NCBI GenBank assembly: GCA_013400975.1
Contig: WBMZ01005367.1
Location: 186,001 to 250,000 of the forward strand
Direction of reading: 5' to 3'
Source of the DNA: Atrichornis clamosus
Lineage: Eukaryota > Chordata > Aves > Passeriformes > Menuridae
DNA length: 64,000 bases
Position 1 is the first letter of the stretch. Every line of letters begins with the position of its first letter. A program made the translations under genes and the position numbers. Shown here piece after piece: positions 61,101 through 64,000 of this stretch. The notes beneath the pieces are model-generated. The model saw nothing but the letters and a program-made list of their open reading frames with translations, was not told the origin of the DNA and made no database searches.

Positions 61101-61954
61101 GGATTTGTAACCTGGAACATGTGTAATCCATTGTATCTGCAAAAGCAGCATCCACAGTAATTAAACATTAACTATGTTTGCTTGAAAATAGCTGTCATCA
61201 TTACTCTTTGCAGTTGTGTGGGTTTTTTTTTTATTATAAGCTTTTAAAGCACTTGCCTACTCTTTATCTCAGCTGGTATTTACACTGGAAGGTGATTTGA
61301 ATCCTGCAGTTTCACATCAGTGTGGCCACTCTGCTTGGAATTACTTCTGGGTCGTTATGCAAAGAAACTGGAATTTTTTTTGCTTCTGTTTAAGTAGGTG
61401 ATGGCAGGGCCTGTTTTCTACCTTCAGATGGTAAAATCAGCAAGATCAGAGACTGAGCTGGCCGAGCACAACTTCAGCTGGGTTGCTCTTTAGGCAGACG
61501 CGGGTTGTTGGCGGCAGCGTAGGTGGGTGGGAAATGGAAACTCCAGCTCCATAGCTGGGCTTTCTTCAGCCCCATTTTCTCTGAACCTTTCGCCAACTGG
61601 CAAAATCTTCTTCCCTGTGTGGTGAGAGAATGGTCAGGCACAGGAGCAGTGGCTGGTTTTGATCACCTGGTGCCCCATTGGCTTTGAAGTTGTGTTGCTG
61701 TTGTCCTACTCTGCATGAAGCCTCGCTGCACCAGCACCGTACTGTGTGGGGTTTGGGGATGTTTGGGGGCCAGAGGGTGAGAACACACAAGAATTGGAAA
61801 AACAAACCTCAAATCCCCCAACTCTAGCCAAATAAGGTTGGAGAGGGTTAGGAGAGCGGGGCAAGTAAGAGTCATAGCCGGATGGGCTGAGTTTAAAATG
61901 CTTTGTAGGTGGCTTCAAAGGAAAATCATGGTACAAAATGGTTTTGTGGCTTGA

Positions 61955-62060
61955 AAAAAAGATGGAAAAAAAAACCCCTTAAAAAGGGGGAGAGGGGAAG
62001 GAGCAAAAAGGGAAAAGAGGAAGAAAAGAAAAAAGAAAAAAGATTTTTTTGAGAAAAGAA
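61955..62060. repeat. A/G-rich purine tract with AACCCCTT inverted repeat
   Basis: About 60 bases (61981-62042) of almost pure purine (GGGGGAGAGGGGAAGGAG, then AAAAAGGGAAAAGAGGAAG). It is preceded by CCCCTTAAAAAGGGG, a 6-bp stem with a three-base loop. Confidence 0.75.
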
Positions 62061-62929
62061 GCTTAATCGTTCTTGGATTAGAGAAAAGTGAAAAGCACTG
62101 ATCAACATCCTCACTTCCAGGGCTGTGCAAGCTCTGACTGTGTCATCAGATGGTTTCCAGTTCGGGGCTGGCCAGTGTCCAGCTGGCGTGGGGCACGGCC
62201 GGGAGATCTCCCGTCTGCGTGCAAAATGCCAGGAAGATGCACCGAGCGCCAGCCGAGCAAAAACTCCTCACTTTACAGCTCAGCCCGCTCTTTGAACAGG
62301 AAAAAATAACAGTTCTGAAAGACTAGAGGAGAGGTTTTGCCATTACACAGCATTTGAACCCTGCAGCAGAAGTAGTCATGGCTCCTTCTTTCCATCCCCA
62401 AAGTTGCCACCCCATGAGGGGAGATTTAATTCCCATAACATGGGGCTGGGGAGCAGGGACAGCTCAGACACGTCTGTCTTTAAGTAGTAGCAGCTGAAAC
62501 AAAGAAATTAAGTTGTTTTCCAGATCCGGCAATAACCACTGAACACTTTCCATACTTTCTGCTCCTGTCTGAGTAGGAAAATTTCCTTTAGCTCCGGGGA
62601 GCTTGCACCACGGAGGTGTCAAACTGCCTACCCTGGGGAATTTGCACTGGTGAAGTCCAGAGAAGACGCAGTTGGTGGAGTGAAACAGCTGAAGCTTCTG
62701 TAACATTTAATGAGACAGACTTGAAGAGACTGTTTCTGCGGAGCTGATGGGATTGGAGGCTGCAGAATCCAGCCTGCTCCTGAGTCTCCTGACGTTCGTG
62801 AGCGACATGGGAAGAGTACAGGATCTAGGGGTGTCTCCTGAGTGTCAGTCTTTAAAAGAACACTAACTGAGCAGTTTTCACTATCCCTCGGTGCTTGCCT
62901 CTTGCCACACTTTGTATTTCTTCTCCACA

Positions 62930-63190
62930 CAGCAGTGCTGAGCTGCTGTGGGTCGGGGGCCGCTGCTCAGCCCCGGTTTGCCGTGCGGTTTCCCTTGAGC
63001 AGGAGGCAGTCCCTGGAAGGGCCGTGGCCTCACTTAGCTCACGCAGCCACAAGTGTGCTGGTGTTCTAAGGTTTTGATTCCCAACCTGACTGGCAGCAGC
63101 GGGGATTGAATTATCTGAATTACCTTCTCGGGGAGAAGGCGTTTGTGCGGCGGCCGCAGCGCTGAGAGCAGCTGTGACGCCTGACCCCAG
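62930..63190. promoter_or_regulatory. Intronic CpG-denser islet
   Basis: CpGs cluster in GTCGGGGGCCGCTGCTC, CCCCGGTTTGCCGTGCGG and GTGCGGCGGCCGCAGCGCTG (with a NotI-type GCGGCCGC at about 63149), in AT-rich intron DNA. A smaller cluster lies at 62.15-62.28 kb. It may be an intronic enhancer or alternative first exon; no exon could be identified. Confidence 0.3.
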
Positions 63191-64000
63191 GACAGCTTAG
63201 CTCCGCTGCCTGTGCTGAGAAGTCAGATCTGGTTCATCTGGATCTGGCTCTAGGCTAAGTTTAATTAATCTTTTCTTCAAAGCAGATTAAATTGATTGCT
63301 TTGGAAAAAAAAAAAGTAAATTGTCTTTGCATCTTTTTTTTGTTCCCCCCAATAGCCATCTGGGAAAGAAGAGAAATTAGGTGGATTCAGATGGTTTTCT
63401 CTATAAAATCTTTATTTAAAAAAATCCAGTCTATCAGGTGTGAATTAGCAAGCTGTGACATAGACTGTCCCCCACATTTTTAATGATCCTAGTATGACGT
63501 CCTGCAAAAGGGGAAGCAATAATGGAAATAAAAATTCACTTCACAACCCAGTAAATGAAGAGAGATATCTACAGCTCAGAACCCCTCTGTCCTCTCCCTG
63601 GAAGGCCCTGAACACACCAAATATAACAAGTTAAAGCACTGCTATTTCCATTTGGGATGAGTGTGCACACACTGTCTGCTGTGCCGAGAATATCCACTGC
63701 ACCTGGGATGTGATGGATTTACTACACTTGTCTGGAGCTGGGGTTTCACATGCTGGATAAAATTGTACCATTTTTTTTTTTAATGGATGCACGTGAGCTG
63801 CATGCATGGAGTTCATACTGACCAGGACTTCTGAGGTTTTGGGTGTCTCAAAATTCTTGCACAAATTGTCAGCTCTCTCTTTTTCACTTAGACAACATTT
63901 GCAGACAGAAACATGGATCTCTGTGGGTAACCTTTTGAGGGAAATAACCTAAAATTGGAGCAGTGATCAATGAATTTGGTCAGGGTTCCTCTGGGCCATG

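Overview
The window is vertebrate nuclear DNA, most likely from a bird. The evidence is CR1 retrotransposon 3' ends in both orientations, exon-intron genes with canonical splice sites, and the CDC123-CAMK1D gene order that amniotes share. I cannot name the species. I found no prokaryotic, plasmid, phage, CRISPR or organelle content. Outside six exons, the open reading frames are short chance frames, simple-sequence products or decayed CR1.

Layout. (1) 1-13725: the 3' half of CDC123 on the + strand. Five coding exons (2065-2187, 5487-5515, 10861-10989, 12763-12900, 13699-13725) encode the C-terminal 148 or so residues of the eIF2-assembly chaperone CDC123. Each has GT/AG junctions and matching phases. 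The 3' UTR continues to about 13.8 kb or 14.25 kb, depending on the poly(A) signal used. (2) 14.26-41.05 kb: an intergenic stretch with no supported gene. It holds three sizeable CR1 remnants (18.5-19.1, 20.3-21.0 and 35.6-36.2 kb) and several AT-rich segments that look like conserved non-coding elements, best at about 35.0-35.3 kb. (3) 41.05-42.72 kb: a CpG-island promoter with long purine/pyrimidine tracts. (4) 42388-42479: coding exon 1 of CAMK1D (+ strand), the first 31 residues, ending inside the glycine-rich ATP loop. (5) 42480-64000: the start of CAMK1D intron 1. It holds old repeats (a MIR-like SINE, an old CR1, fragments of a palindromic amniote repeat), microsatellites and a few CpG-denser islets.

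How the parts relate. CDC123 acts in the cytosol, helping assemble the translation initiation factor eIF2. CAMK1D is a calcium/calmodulin-dependent kinase. They are neighbours on the same strand rather than partners in one pathway. In humans the interval between them is a type 2 diabetes association locus with regulatory elements, which makes the gene-free 27 kb here the most biologically relevant non-coding part. I found no convincing new biological system. The most unusual sequence is the tract-rich CAMK1D promoter, where two pairs of complementary tracts are interleaved, and a pair of complementary AACC/GGTT arms inside one CDC123 intron.
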